Shown here piece after piece: positions 32,235-41,310 of a stretch of DNA of 64,000 nucleotides. The stretch's first letter is position 1; the number at the start of each line of letters is the position of its first letter. The notes under the pieces are model-generated. The model made no database searches. It was not told the origin of the DNA and was given only the letters and a program-made list of their open reading frames with translations. This DNA is from Janthinobacterium sp. PAMC25594 (GTDB lineage: Bacteria; Pseudomonadota; Gammaproteobacteria; Burkholderiales; Burkholderiaceae_D): assembly GCF_019443505.1 (NCBI RefSeq), contig NZ_CP080377.1:1116001-1180000 (forward strand). Reading direction: 5' to 3'. The translations under genes were made by a program, and so were the position numbers.

Positions 32235-32576
32235 ATGAGCGGCTCCTCCCTTTCCAAACGTAATCTCGCCCTGCTGCTGTCGGCCCTCGTCTTTCCCGGC
32301 AGCGGGCATTTTGTCTTGCAACGCAAGGCGCGCGGCTGCCTCTTCCTCGTGCCGGCCCTGGTCGCGCTGGCGATCGTATTGCGCCAGATCATGGCACGCT
32401 TGGACCAGGTTATGGCACAGATCGACAGTGGCGCCCTGCCCCTCGACGTGCAGCTGATCGTGGAAAAAGTCGATGCGCTGTCCGCCAACGACGGGCCTGC
32501 CATGACGCTGGCCATGAGCGTGCTGGTGGCGTGCTGGATAGGCAGCCTGATCGACACATGGTTCCTCAAGCCGTGA
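32235..32576 (+). CDS. Small membrane protein, unknown function
   Basis: A 113-residue protein with three hydrophobic segments: NLALLLSALVFPGSGHFVLQ, CLFLVPALVALAIVL and MTLAMSVLVACWIGSLI. The FPGSGHFVLQRKARG stretch resembles the FPGxGxxYxGRxxxG turn of TM2-like and related small membrane proteins, without a known role. It starts 36 bases after mgtA and overlaps the RNase HI-like gene by about 19 bases, so the three are probably co-transcribed. Confidence 0.7.
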   Translation: MSGSSLSKRNLALLLSALVFPGSGHFVLQRKARGCLFLVPALVALAIVLRQIMARLDQVMAQIDSGALPLDVQLIVEKVDALSANDGPAMTLAMSVLVACWIGSLIDTWFLKP

Positions 32577-33085
32577 CGGCGGAAGCAGAAGCGCGCAAAG
32601 CACGCAAGGAAGCCAGGATGCAGGCGCGCCGCGCGCAGCTGGCGCTCAGCCGCCAGGACCATGGCGGCCCGCAGGCCTGGCGCGGCTGGTTCGACGGTTC
32701 CGCCCATCCGAACCCGGGCAAGCTGGGCATAGGCGCCCTGCTGCTGGGGCCGAATGGCGAGCGCATCGAAGTGAGCCAGCCGGCCGGCCATGGCAGCAGC
32801 AGCGATGCGGAATATGCGGCCCTGATCGCCGTGTTGCAGGCCGCGCAGGCCGTGCGCCCGCCGCCCGAGCAGCTGCTGCTGTACGGTGACAGCCAGGTGG
32901 TGATCAATGATGTGCTGGGAACGACGTCCGTGGGCGCCAAGGGACTGGAAATGCACAGGGCCACCGTAGTGGCCCTGCTGGAACAATTCACTGATGTAAG
33001 CTTGTGCTGGCTGCCGCGCCACCGCAATGGCGAGGCGGACCGGCTGTCGCAGCTGGCGATCGCCGGCTGGGTGGAGAAAGATTAA
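32558..33085 (+). CDS. Ribonuclease HI-family protein
   Basis: Predicted endonuclease for the RNA strand of RNA-DNA hybrids. The 175-residue product has a basic N-terminal helix (about residues 8-33) and then an RNase H fold with the complete acidic set: D46 ([11 protein letters not shown]), E85 (SSDAEYAAL), D111 ([13 protein letters not shown]) and D161 ([12 protein letters not shown]). It is more like the reverse-transcriptase-like RNase HI family than canonical rnhA. The ATG at 32558 lies within the end of the previous gene; a start at 32531 is possible. It is convergent with the first chemoreceptor gene. Confidence 0.85.
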   Translation: MVPQAVTAEAEARKARKEARMQARRAQLALSRQDHGGPQAWRGWFDGSAHPNPGKLGIGALLLGPNGERIEVSQPAGHGSSSDAEYAALIAVLQAAQAVRPPPEQLLLYGDSQVVINDVLGTTSVGAKGLEMHRATVVALLEQFTDVSLCWLPRHRNGEADRLSQLAIAGWVEKD

Positions 33086-34719
33086 GCGGCGCGGCCGATC
33101 CGCAAGGCATCTTGCGGTGTTTTGGCCGCCGGGCGTTTCATCCCCTTCAAACCGCTGACACTGGCCTGCTGGCCATTCAATTTGAACACGCTGACCACTT
33201 GCGCCAGGTTGTGCGCCTGATGCTGCATCGATTCAGCGGCGGCCGCCGACTCTTCCACCAAGGCCGCATTTTGTTGCGTCACGGCATCCATCTGGCCGAT
33301 GGCACGGTTGATCTCGTCGATGCCCACGCTTTGCTCGCTGCTCGCTGCCGTGATTTCCGTGATGATGTCGCTCACGCGCTGCACGCTGTCGACGATGTCG
33401 TTCATGGTCGAACCGGCTTGCGCCACCAGCATGCTGCCCGCGTTGACTTGCTCCACGGACGCGCCGATCAGGGTCTTGATCTCTTTCGCCGCCGAAGCCG
33501 AACGCTGCGCCAGGTTGCGCACTTCCGAGGCCACAACGGCAAAGCCGCGGCCCTGCTCGCCCGCGCGCGCCGCTTCCACGGCCGCGTTCAGGGCCAGGAT
33601 GTTCGTCTGGAAAGCGATGCCATCGATGACGGAAATGATGTCGACGATCTTGTTCGACGAGGCATTGATCGATTGCATCGTGCCCACCACCTGCGCCACC
33701 ACTTCACCGCCCTTGACGGCCACTTGCGCCGCCGATGCCGCCAATTGATTCGCCTGGCGCGCGTTGTCCGCATTCTGTTTCACGGTCGACGTCAGCTCTT
33801 CCATCGAAGACGCCGTTTCTTCCAGCGAACCGGCCTGCTCTTCCGTGCGGGAAGACAGGTCCTGGTTACCGGCGGCAATCTGCGTCGAGGACGTCGCGAT
33901 GCTGTCCGTGCCGCTGCGCACTTCGCCCACGATATTGAGCAGGCTGGTGTTCATGTCCTTCAGCGCTTGCAACAGTTGCCCCGTTTCATCCTTGGCGCTG
34001 GCGTCGATCTGCGCCGTCAGGTCGCCATCGGCCACCTTGCGGGCGATGTCCACGGCCGTGCGCAGGGGGCGCACAATGCCCATCGTCAAGACCCAGGCGC
34101 AGACGACGCCGAAAGCCAGCGCCAGCGCGGCCAGCGCCAGCAACAGGTTACGGCTGGTCTTGGCCACGGCATCGATCTCGCGCGCGGTGGCGTCGATGCT
34201 GGCGCGCTGGTGTTCCAGCATGTTCATGATGACTTTCTGGTATTTCGTCGAACCGGGCACGAACACGGCCTGGAAAGCCTTTTCCGCTTCTTCCGTCTGG
34301 CCGGCCGCCTTCAGCTTCGATACTTGCTCACGGGCATCCAGATATACCTTGCGCATTTCGCTGACCTGGCGGAACAGTTCCGTTTCTTGCGGGCCGGAGA
34401 TCAGCGCTTCGATCTTCTTTTGCAGCTCGCCCGAGACGACGGACGACTGTTTCGCTTCTTCCGCAAAATACGGTCCCAGCGAGGTGTCGGCGCTGCGCAC
34501 GATGGCCGTGGTACGGCGGATGCCGCTGTCGATCTTGCTGTACCAGTCGGAAATATAGCGTTCCTTCGCCAGCGGCTGCTCCATCATGGTGCGCGTGGCG
34601 GTGGCCACGTCGTGCAAACGCCAGACGCTGATGCCGGTAATGACCAGGGAAAACAGCAAAATGACGGCAAAACCCAGGCCGAGACGCACACCAATACTGA
34701 CGTTTCTTAACAAATTCAT
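33082..34719 (-). CDS. Methyl-accepting chemotaxis protein, copy 1
   Basis: Inner-membrane chemoreceptor that controls CheA through CheW. Of 545 residues, the first membrane segment is about 12-34 and a periplasmic four-helix-bundle sensor (4HB_MCP type) spans about 35-188. The second membrane segment is about 191-213, followed by HAMP at about 214-267 and a long cytoplasmic coiled coil. The hairpin tip contains the conserved [20 protein letters not shown]. There is no C-terminal NWETF tether. Residues 211-519 look identical to the neighbouring receptor while the sensor differs. AGGATATTCAC precedes the ATG. Ligand unknown. Confidence 0.95.
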   Translation of the reverse strand: MNLLRNVSIGVRLGLGFAVILLFSLVITGISVWRLHDVATATRTMMEQPLAKERYISDWYSKIDSGIRRTTAIVRSADTSLGPYFAEEAKQSSVVSGELQKKIEALISGPQETELFRQVSEMRKVYLDAREQVSKLKAAGQTEEAEKAFQAVFVPGSTKYQKVIMNMLEHQRASIDATAREIDAVAKTSRNLLLALAALALAFGVVCAWVLTMGIVRPLRTAVDIARKVADGDLTAQIDASAKDETGQLLQALKDMNTSLLNIVGEVRSGTDSIATSSTQIAAGNQDLSSRTEEQAGSLEETASSMEELTSTVKQNADNARQANQLAASAAQVAVKGGEVVAQVVGTMQSINASSNKIVDIISVIDGIAFQTNILALNAAVEAARAGEQGRGFAVVASEVRNLAQRSASAAKEIKTLIGASVEQVNAGSMLVAQAGSTMNDIVDSVQRVSDIITEITAASSEQSVGIDEINRAIGQMDAVTQQNAALVEESAAAAESMQHQAHNLAQVVSVFKLNGQQASVSGLKGMKRPAAKTPQDALRIGRAA

Positions 34720-34799
34720 GTGAATATCCTAAAAAATCGGAACCAGACTATATAAAAGGAGCTGAAGGCTGCGGCTGCATGGGGCAGCCGCAGCGGCAT

Positions 34800-36428
34800 T
34801 CAGCGTGCGCCGAGGCGCAAGGCGGTTTGCGGCGCTGCCGGGCGCTTCAGCGTGCTCGCGCCACTCTCCTTGGCCTGCTGGCCATTGAGCTTGAACACGC
34901 TGACGACTTGCGCCAGGTTGTGCGCCTGATGCTGCATGGATTCAGCGGCGGCCGCCGACTCTTCCACCAGCGCCGCATTTTGTTGCGTCACGGCATCCAT
35001 CTGACCGATGGCACGGTTGATCTCGTCGATGCCCACGCTTTGCTCGCTGCTGGCCGCCGTGATTTCCGTGATGATGTCGCTCACGCGCTGCACGCTGTCG
35101 ACGATGTCGTTCATGGTCGAACCGGCTTGCGCCACCAGCATGCTGCCCGCGTTGACTTGCTCCACCGAGGCGCCGATCAGGGTCTTGATCTCTTTCGCCG
35201 CCGAAGCCGAACGCTGCGCCAGGTTGCGCACTTCCGAGGCCACGACGGCAAAGCCGCGGCCCTGCTCGCCCGCGCGCGCCGCTTCCACGGCCGCATTCAG
35301 GGCCAGGATGTTCGTCTGGAAGGCGATGCCATCGATGACGGAAATGATGTCGACGATCTTGTTCGACGAGGCATTGATCGATTGCATGGTGCCCACCACT
35401 TGCGCCACCACTTCACCGCCCTTGACGGCCACTTGCGCCGCCGAGGCCGCCAATTGATTCGCCTGGCGCGCATTGTCCGCATTCTGTTTCACGGTGCTGG
35501 TCAGCTCTTCCATCGAAGACGCCGTTTCTTCCAGCGAACCGGCTTGCTCTTCCGTGCGGGAAGACAGGTCCTGGTTGCCGGCGGCAATCTGCGTCGAGGA
35601 CGTCGCGATGCTGTCCGTGCCGCTGCGCACTTCGCCCACGATGTTGAGCAGGCTGGTGTTCATGTCTTTCAGCGCCTGCAACAGTTGCCCCGTTTCATCC
35701 TTGGCGCTGGCGTCGATCTGCGCCGTCAAGTCGCCATCGGCCACCTTGCGGGCGATGTCCACGGCCGTGCGCAGCGGACGCACGATGCCCATCGTCAACA
35801 GCCAGGCGCAGACGACGCCGAAAGCCAGCGCCAGCGTCGACAGCAATAACAGCAAGTTGCGGCTGGTGCTGGCGATGTCATCAATCTGGCGCGCGGTGGC
35901 GTCGATGGTGGCGCGCTGGTGCTCCAGCAAGCCGTAAACCATCTTCTGGTACTTGGCTGCGGCGGGCACGAAGGTTTTTTCAAACACGTCGTTGGCGGCC
36001 TCGGACTGGGACTCGCCCTTGAGCTTGTAGACCTGGTCGCGCGAGCCGACATACACTTCGCGCAATTCCAGCAAGCTGGCGAACATGGCCTGTTCTTTCG
36101 GGTCCTTGAGCAGCGCCGCGATCTTCTTTTGCAGGTCAGCCGAGCTGGCGCTCGATACTTTCGACTCTTCGGCGAAATAGCCGCTCAGCGAGGTGTCGCT
36201 GCTGCGGGCGATGGCGATCGTGCGCCGCACGGCGCTGTCGATGCGCGTATACCAGTCGGAAATATAGCGTTCCTTGGCCAGCGGCTCTTCCATCATGGTG
36301 CGCGTGGCACTGGCCACGTCATCCAGACGCCAGACGCTGATGCCGGTGATGACCATGGAAAACAGCAAAATGACGGCAAAGCCCAGTCCCAGACGGACCC
36401 CGATGCTGACGTTTCTTAACAAATTCAT
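34800..36428 (-). CDS. Methyl-accepting chemotaxis protein, copy 2
   Basis: A 542-residue chemoreceptor with the same layout as copy 1: membrane anchor, 4HB_MCP sensor, HAMP and signalling hairpin. The first 35 residues and the whole part after the second membrane helix match copy 1, while the sensor (about 36-190) has diverged, for example [20 protein letters not shown] then [16 protein letters not shown]. The ribosome site AGGATAGTCAC is nearly the same too. It lies 80 bases upstream of copy 1 and 216 bases downstream of cheW. Confidence 0.95.
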   Translation of the reverse strand: MNLLRNVSIGVRLGLGFAVILLFSMVITGISVWRLDDVASATRTMMEEPLAKERYISDWYTRIDSAVRRTIAIARSSDTSLSGYFAEESKVSSASSADLQKKIAALLKDPKEQAMFASLLELREVYVGSRDQVYKLKGESQSEAANDVFEKTFVPAAAKYQKMVYGLLEHQRATIDATARQIDDIASTSRNLLLLLSTLALAFGVVCAWLLTMGIVRPLRTAVDIARKVADGDLTAQIDASAKDETGQLLQALKDMNTSLLNIVGEVRSGTDSIATSSTQIAAGNQDLSSRTEEQAGSLEETASSMEELTSTVKQNADNARQANQLAASAAQVAVKGGEVVAQVVGTMQSINASSNKIVDIISVIDGIAFQTNILALNAAVEAARAGEQGRGFAVVASEVRNLAQRSASAAKEIKTLIGASVEQVNAGSMLVAQAGSTMNDIVDSVQRVSDIITEITAASSEQSVGIDEINRAIGQMDAVTQQNAALVEESAAAAESMQHQAHNLAQVVSVFKLNGQQAKESGASTLKRPAAPQTALRLGAR

Positions 36429-36517
36429 GTGACTATCCTAATATCCTGAAGAGAGGCCCTGCAGCCAGCGCCTGGAACAGCATGGCGGACGCCGCCAAAT
36501 CTGTCCTGCCAAGTAAA

Positions 36518-36549
36518 CTGGCGCACGGTTCGGTTGAACCGTGCGCCAG
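36518..36549 (-). terminator. Perfect 14-bp hairpin between cheW and the receptors
   Basis: CTGGCGCACGGTTC and its exact complement are separated by a 4-base loop. On the minus strand it follows cheW and is followed by TTTACTT. This fits a terminator or a strong processing hairpin that would lower receptor expression relative to cheW. Confidence 0.65.
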
Positions 36550-36644
36550 GAAAGTGCGCTAGCGTGCTCCCTGCGGAAACGATATGCAATACTAAATGTC
36601 AATAGTTTTTGACAATATGCAGGGGAATTCTCTTCACTGCGGCA

Positions 36645-37136
36645 TCACGCCGCCAGTTTCTCGATCAAGCCCATGTCGGCGCTGGACATCAGCTGGTCGA
36701 TATCGACCAGGATCAGCATGCGCTCGTCGATGGTGCCCAGGCCGATCACATATTCCGTGTTGATCGAGCGGCCCATGTCCGGCGCCGGCTTGATCTGTTC
36801 CGGCATCAGGGTCGTGACGTCGGAGACGCGGTCGACGACCATGCCGACCACGCGATTGCCGATATTGAGGATGATGACGACGGTGAACTGGTCATAGCTG
36901 GGCGTGCCCAGGTTGAACTTGATGCGCATGTCGACGATCGGCACGATGATGCCGCGCAAGTTGACCACGCCCTTGACGAACTCGGGCGCGTTGGCGATGC
37001 GGGTCGGCGTTTCATAGCTGCGGATTTCGCTGACTTTCTGGATGTCGATGCCATACTCTTCCTGGCCCAGGGTAAAGGCCAGGTATTCGGCAGCCTTGGC
37101 AACGGTTGCGCCAGTGTCGCTGGAAATGGTGTTCAT
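36645..37136 (-). CDS. cheW: Chemotaxis coupling protein CheW
   Basis: Adaptor that links receptors to the CheA kinase. The 163-residue product consists of one CheW domain: EYLAFTLGQEEYGIDIQKVS, then KGVVNLRGIIVPIVDMR, VGMVVDRVSDV and a closing GLGTIDERMLILVDID. The start at 37136 is preceded by AAGGATTATC; a longer reading adds an Arg-rich tail with no match. It is the first gene of a cheW-mcp-mcp group. Confidence 0.96.
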   Translation of the reverse strand: MNTISSDTGATVAKAAEYLAFTLGQEEYGIDIQKVSEIRSYETPTRIANAPEFVKGVVNLRGIIVPIVDMRIKFNLGTPSYDQFTVVIILNIGNRVVGMVVDRVSDVTTLMPEQIKPAPDMGRSINTEYVIGLGTIDERMLILVDIDQLMSSADMGLIEKLAA

Positions 37137-37469
37137 GATAATCCTTTCGTTAACTCGCCTGGGGCGCAGGCCAAGGCACGCTGCGCGCAAGCCTTGGACG
37201 TGACAACATCCATCCCTGAGGGAATGGCTGCCACTTGTATGTTTTTTTGCAAATACTTTCTCGCAATTAGCTTATATCTCTAATTTCCGTGCGGCAATGT
37301 TACCCCATGTAAATTTTACATGCACTAAAAAAGAGCACTCGGTGGTTTGAATATTTTCCAAAACGCAATTACTGTGGCAAATACAGTACGCCGGCGTACC
37401 TGGCTGCCCGCCGCACGCGGCGGCGTTTTATGCCACACTGGCGGCCCCTGCTTTTTACGACCTTGAACC
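37137..37469. promoter_or_regulatory. cheW / HD-hydrolase divergent intergenic region with two palindromes
   Basis: No gene is seen. CATGTAAATTTTACATG (37306-37322) is a perfect 17-bp palindrome around a central T. GTACGCCGGCGTAC (37386-37399) is a perfect 14-bp palindrome. Between them lies an A/T-rich stretch. Both are plausible operator sites; neither matches a binding site I can name. Confidence 0.45.
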
Positions 37470-38120
37470 ATGCATTCTTTGCTTTCTCAATGGCAACCAC
37501 GCCTGCTGGCACTGGCCACGGCCGGCCTGGGCGACGACAGCGCCCACGACATCAACCACCTGCAGCGCGTCTGGCGCAACGCCGCCGTCCTGCTGCAAGA
37601 GCACGCGCAGGCCGACGCCCTCACGGTGATGGCCGCTTGCTATCTGCACGACCTGGTCAACCTGCCGAAAAACCATCCCGAGCGCCACCTGGCTTCGCGC
37701 CAGGCAGCCGCGCTGGCTTGCCGCCGGCTGGCGGAGCTGGATTTCCCGGCAGAAAAACTGGCTGGCGTGGCCCACGCCATCGAGACGCACAGTTTTTCCG
37801 CCAATCTGCCGCCGCACACGATCGAAGCGCAAATCGTGCAGGATGCCGACCGCATCGACGCGCTGGGCGCCGTGGGACTGGCGCGCCTGTTCTATACGGC
37901 GGCGCGCATGGATAGCGCGCTGGCGCATGGCGCGGACCCGCTGGCCCAGCATCGCGAACTCGACGACAAGGCGTACGCGCTCGACCATATCGTCACCAAG
38001 CTCGACAAGCTGCCCGGCAAGATGCAGACGGCGGCGGGCCGCGCCCTGGCCGAACAGCGACTGGCCGTGCTGACGGATTTTCGCGCCGCCTTTGCCGACG
38101 AATGGGGAATGAGCGCATAA
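37470..38120 (+). CDS. HD-domain phosphohydrolase (YedJ-like)
   Basis: A cytosolic 216-residue metal-dependent phosphohydrolase of the HD superfamily. Metal ligands are visible as H26-D27 in DSAHDINHLQRV, HD in ACYLHDLVNLPK (near 59-60), and a late Asp in IVQDADRIDALGAVG, which is a typical YedJ-type arrangement. The substrate is not known for this group, though nucleotides are likely. No partner gene is evident nearby. Confidence 0.8.
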   Translation: MHSLLSQWQPRLLALATAGLGDDSAHDINHLQRVWRNAAVLLQEHAQADALTVMAACYLHDLVNLPKNHPERHLASRQAAALACRRLAELDFPAEKLAGVAHAIETHSFSANLPPHTIEAQIVQDADRIDALGAVGLARLFYTAARMDSALAHGADPLAQHRELDDKAYALDHIVTKLDKLPGKMQTAAGRALAEQRLAVLTDFRAAFADEWGMSA

Positions 38121-38239
38121 GCTTGGTGGCGATAGCCAGCATGGCCCATGCTGTCTATAATGCAAGCCTTAGCTATCGCGCCGCGCGCCAGCAGCATCCT
38201 GTCACGCGCCGGCGCTTTACCAACGCGCCGAAAGCATGC

Positions 38240-39520
38240 ATGTCCGATAAAACCAGCCCCGACAGCCATTCCCCGTCATCGCCCGCCCTGAAGAGCGCCG
38301 GCAACCTCAATTTCATCCTCGTCTGCGTCTTCATCGACATGCTGGGCATCGGTCTGGTGGTGCCCGTGCTGCCCATCCTGATCGGCGACTTTGTCAACGG
38401 CAAGGAAGCGCAGGCGTTCTGGTACGGCATCATGGCGGCCGTCTTCGGCTTGCTGCAGTTCATCTTCATGCCCATGCTGGGCGCCATCAGCGACCGCGTG
38501 GGACGCCGTCCCGTGCTGCTGTATTCGATGGCCGGCATGGGTATCAACTTTCTCGCCACGGGCTGGGCGCCCAACCTGGCCTGTCTGTTCATCGGCCGCA
38601 TCATCGGCGGCGTCTCGTCGGCCAGCATGTCGGTCGCGTCCGCCTACGCGTCCGACATTTCCACACCCGACAACCGCGCCAAGAGCTTCGGCAAGATCGG
38701 CGCCGCCTTTGGCCTGGGCTTCATTTGCGGCCCCATGCTGGGCGGCCTGCTGGGCGAGATCAATCTGCACCTGCCGTTCTACGTGGCGGCGGGCCTGTCG
38801 GCGGCCAATTTCATCTACGGCTATTTCTGCGTGCCCGAATCGCTGCGGCCGGGGCCACGCGCGCCATTTACCTGGGCGCGCATCAATCCGTTTGCCGCCC
38901 TGCTGAAACTGGTGCGCCGCGTGGAGATCCGCGGCCTGGTGCTGGCCTTCGGCCTGATGACGTTTGCGCAAATGATGCTCAACACCACCTGGGTGCTGTA
39001 CACGCACTTCCGCTTCGACTGGACGCCGCGCCAGAACGGCATCGCCCTGTTCTGCGTGGGCCTGTGCGCGGCCGTGGTGCAGGCGGGCTTGCTGGGCATA
39101 CTCATCAAGCGCTACGGCGAAGTGCGTTTGTCCCTGCTGGGCATGGCCTCGGGCGCCCTCACCTACCTGCTGTACGGCCTGGCCACGCAAGGCTGGATGA
39201 TGTATGCCTTGATTTTGTGCAACCTGCTGGCCTTTGCCGCCGGCCCGGCCCTGCAAGGCATCATCTCGAAGGCGTCCGCCGCCAGCGAACAGGGAGAACT
39301 GATGGGCTCCCTGCAGTCGATCAGCAGCCTGGGCATCATCATCATGCCTTTGCTCGGCAGCATGATCCTCGGTGAAGTGAGCCACTTGCCGCCGCAAGAC
39401 TGGCGCATCGGCAGCACCTTCTATCTGTGCGCCATCATGCAAACCCTGGGCATCCTGGTGGCCTGGCGCTACTTCAAGGCACAACGCCAGGCGAGACTTG
39501 CGGTTTCCACCACAAAGTAG
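38240..39520 (+). CDS. MFS transporter, TCR/TetA-like
   Basis: A 426-residue, twelve-helix major facilitator. Helix 1 FILVCVFIDMLGIGLVVPVLP and motif A GAISDRVGRRPVLL place it in the TCR/TetA-like drug-export branch. RIIGGVSSASMSVASAYASD is the usual helix-5 motif C area. Overall similarity to true tetracycline pumps cannot be judged without a search. The ATG at 38240 was chosen because the upstream extension is not protein-like. No regulator is adjacent. Confidence 0.85.
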   Translation: MSDKTSPDSHSPSSPALKSAGNLNFILVCVFIDMLGIGLVVPVLPILIGDFVNGKEAQAFWYGIMAAVFGLLQFIFMPMLGAISDRVGRRPVLLYSMAGMGINFLATGWAPNLACLFIGRIIGGVSSASMSVASAYASDISTPDNRAKSFGKIGAAFGLGFICGPMLGGLLGEINLHLPFYVAAGLSAANFIYGYFCVPESLRPGPRAPFTWARINPFAALLKLVRRVEIRGLVLAFGLMTFAQMMLNTTWVLYTHFRFDWTPRQNGIALFCVGLCAAVVQAGLLGILIKRYGEVRLSLLGMASGALTYLLYGLATQGWMMYALILCNLLAFAAGPALQGIISKASAASEQGELMGSLQSISSLGIIIMPLLGSMILGEVSHLPPQDWRIGSTFYLCAIMQTLGILVAWRYFKAQRQARLAVSTTK

Positions 39521-39620
39521 TCGCCGGGATAATATTGCATTTGAGAAATAGATAGGCGAGAATGGGATAATCAAGCGGACGTTGCCGACGCCCGCGATTC
39601 GATGGCAAGCAAGGATGGGT

Positions 39621-40442
39621 ATGACTGACTTTTATTCCAGCGCCTGGCGCCGAACCGTAGCCCTGCTGGCGCTGGCGCTGCCGTCGCTGGCAGGCGCACA
39701 ATGCTCGCGCGACATCCAGGTACCCGTCTCGGCCATCGGCGCCAGCGTGGTCGTCAATGGCGCCAGCATCGGCGGCATCTATCCCGACTTGCTGCGCAGC
39801 ATGGGCGCCAAGCTGGGCTGCAATTTCATCTTCACGGCCGTGCCCCGCGCGCGCCTGGAAGCGATGTTCGAGGCGGGCAAGGCCGACTTGCTGATTCCCG
39901 CCAGCAGCACGCCGCGGCGTGACCAGCATGGCCTGTTCATCCCCATGCTGGGCAGCCGCCCCCTGCTGATCTCGCTGCAAGGCGCGCGCACGCCCATCAA
40001 CACCATGCAGGAACTCATCGAGCGGCGCGAATTGCGCGTGGCGCTGGTGCGCGGCTACGACTATGGCGCGCCGTACCAGGCGCTGGCGAAGGAGCTGAGC
40101 AGCCAGGGACGCCTGTTCTACGAAGTCGATGCGCTGTCCGTGGCGCGCCTGATGCAAAGCGGCTTCATCGACGCCACCATCATGGCGCCCACCATCCTCG
40201 CCGGCGTGGCGCAAAACGATGCGCGCGTGTACGGCCTGGCCGACCGTTTGCGCCTGGAAGCGCTGCCGGAATTGCCGTGGGGCATGAGCGGCGTCTATTT
40301 GTCGCGCAAGTCCCTGACGGCGGAAGACCAGGCCACCCTGCGCGAATTGCTGGACAAGGCGGGCCGCTCGGGCACCGTGATGGACGCCTTTCAGCGTCAT
40401 CACCGTCAGGAACTGTTGTCGCTCAGCATACGTCCGCGCTAA
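39621..40442 (+). CDS. Periplasmic solute-binding protein, family 3 type
   Basis: A 273-residue exported protein with a signal peptide (WRRTVALLALALPSLAGA, cleaved before about residue 27). The body resembles family-3 periplasmic binding proteins: GIYPDLLRSMGAKLGCNF, RLEAMFEAGKADLLIPASST, then LRVALVRGYDYG. No permease or ATPase genes are next to it, so it may serve a distant transporter or act as a sensor. The ATG at 39621 follows AAGGATGGGT. An EamA transporter begins 10 bases after its stop. Confidence 0.75.
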   Translation: MTDFYSSAWRRTVALLALALPSLAGAQCSRDIQVPVSAIGASVVVNGASIGGIYPDLLRSMGAKLGCNFIFTAVPRARLEAMFEAGKADLLIPASSTPRRDQHGLFIPMLGSRPLLISLQGARTPINTMQELIERRELRVALVRGYDYGAPYQALAKELSSQGRLFYEVDALSVARLMQSGFIDATIMAPTILAGVAQNDARVYGLADRLRLEALPELPWGMSGVYLSRKSLTAEDQATLRELLDKAGRSGTVMDAFQRHHRQELLSLSIRPR

Positions 40443-40452
40443 GGATATTCGC

Positions 40453-41310
40453 ATGTCCGGTCTGGTCGTCGCCGTCGTCCTGTTTGCCGCCCTGCTGCAC
40501 GCCAGCTGGAACGCCATCGTCAAGTCGGGCAAGGATACTTTCCTCACGACCGTGCTGGTGTCCGTCGGCGCGGCCCTGATTTCGCTGGCCGTCTTGCCGT
40601 TTGTTCATGCTCCCGCTCCTGCCAGCTGGCCCTGGCTGGCCGCCTCGGCCGTGGCGCAGCTCGCTTACTACTCGCTACTGGCGGCTGCCTACAAGGCGGG
40701 CGACATGAGCCATGCCTACCCCTTGATGCGCGGCAGCGCGCCATTGCTCGTGGCGCTGGCCAGCTGGCCGCTGATCGGCGAACGCCTGTCTGCCATGCAG
40801 ATGGGCGCCGTCGCCTGCATCTGCGCGGGCATCCTTGCCCTGTATTTTGCGGCGCGCCGGCCGGCCACGGCCACAGCCGCAAAAAACACGGGACGCGCCA
40901 CCGCCTTTGCGCTGGGCAACGCCTGCGTCATCGCCAGCTATACCTTGATCGACGGCATCGGCGTGCGCCTGTCCGGCGCGCCGGCCGCCTACACGATGTG
41001 GATTTTTGTCTTGAACGGCGCGGGACTGCTACTGTGGACGGTGCTGCGCCGCCGCGCCGGCCTGCTGGCGTATGCGCGAACGCAATGGCGCCTGGCCGCG
41101 CTGGGCGGCTTCGGCACGCTCGCTTCGTACGGCCTGGCCCTGTGGGCCATGACGCAGGCGCCCGTGGCCGCCATCGCGGCCCTGCGCGAAACATCGATCC
41201 TGTTCGCCATCGCCATTGCGGCGCTGTTCCTGCGCGAAAAAATCAGCCCCCGCCGCTACCTGGCCATCGCCCTGATCGCGGCGGGGGCTGTGCTGATGCG
41301 CGCCGGCTAG
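40453..41310 (+). CDS. DMT-superfamily transporter (EamA domain)
   Basis: A 285-residue membrane protein of about ten helices with two EamA repeats, expected to export small metabolites. LLHASWNAIVKSGKDTFL at the start and PVAAIAALRETSILFAIAIA near the C-terminus are typical. It has an AAGGATATTCGC ribosome site, follows the binding-protein gene by 10 bases, and its TAG overlaps the stop of the convergent hydrolase gene (CTAG at 41307-41310). Confidence 0.85.
   Translation: MSGLVVAVVLFAALLHASWNAIVKSGKDTFLTTVLVSVGAALISLAVLPFVHAPAPASWPWLAASAVAQLAYYSLLAAAYKAGDMSHAYPLMRGSAPLLVALASWPLIGERLSAMQMGAVACICAGILALYFAARRPATATAAKNTGRATAFALGNACVIASYTLIDGIGVRLSGAPAAYTMWIFVLNGAGLLLWTVLRRRAGLLAYARTQWRLAALGGFGTLASYGLALWAMTQAPVAAIAALRETSILFAIAIAALFLREKISPRRYLAIALIAAGAVLMRAG

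Noticed and set aside
33082-36428. Near-identical DNA in the two chemoreceptor genes as a possible assembly artefact
   Set aside because: The copies differ in the sensor region, the C-terminal tails and scattered silent sites, so they are real separate genes.
37412-37430. A CCGCCG...CGGCGG hairpin followed by TTTT, terminator-like on the plus strand
   Set aside because: No plus-strand gene ends upstream of it; it is more likely part of the promoter region of the HD gene or chance GC palindromy.
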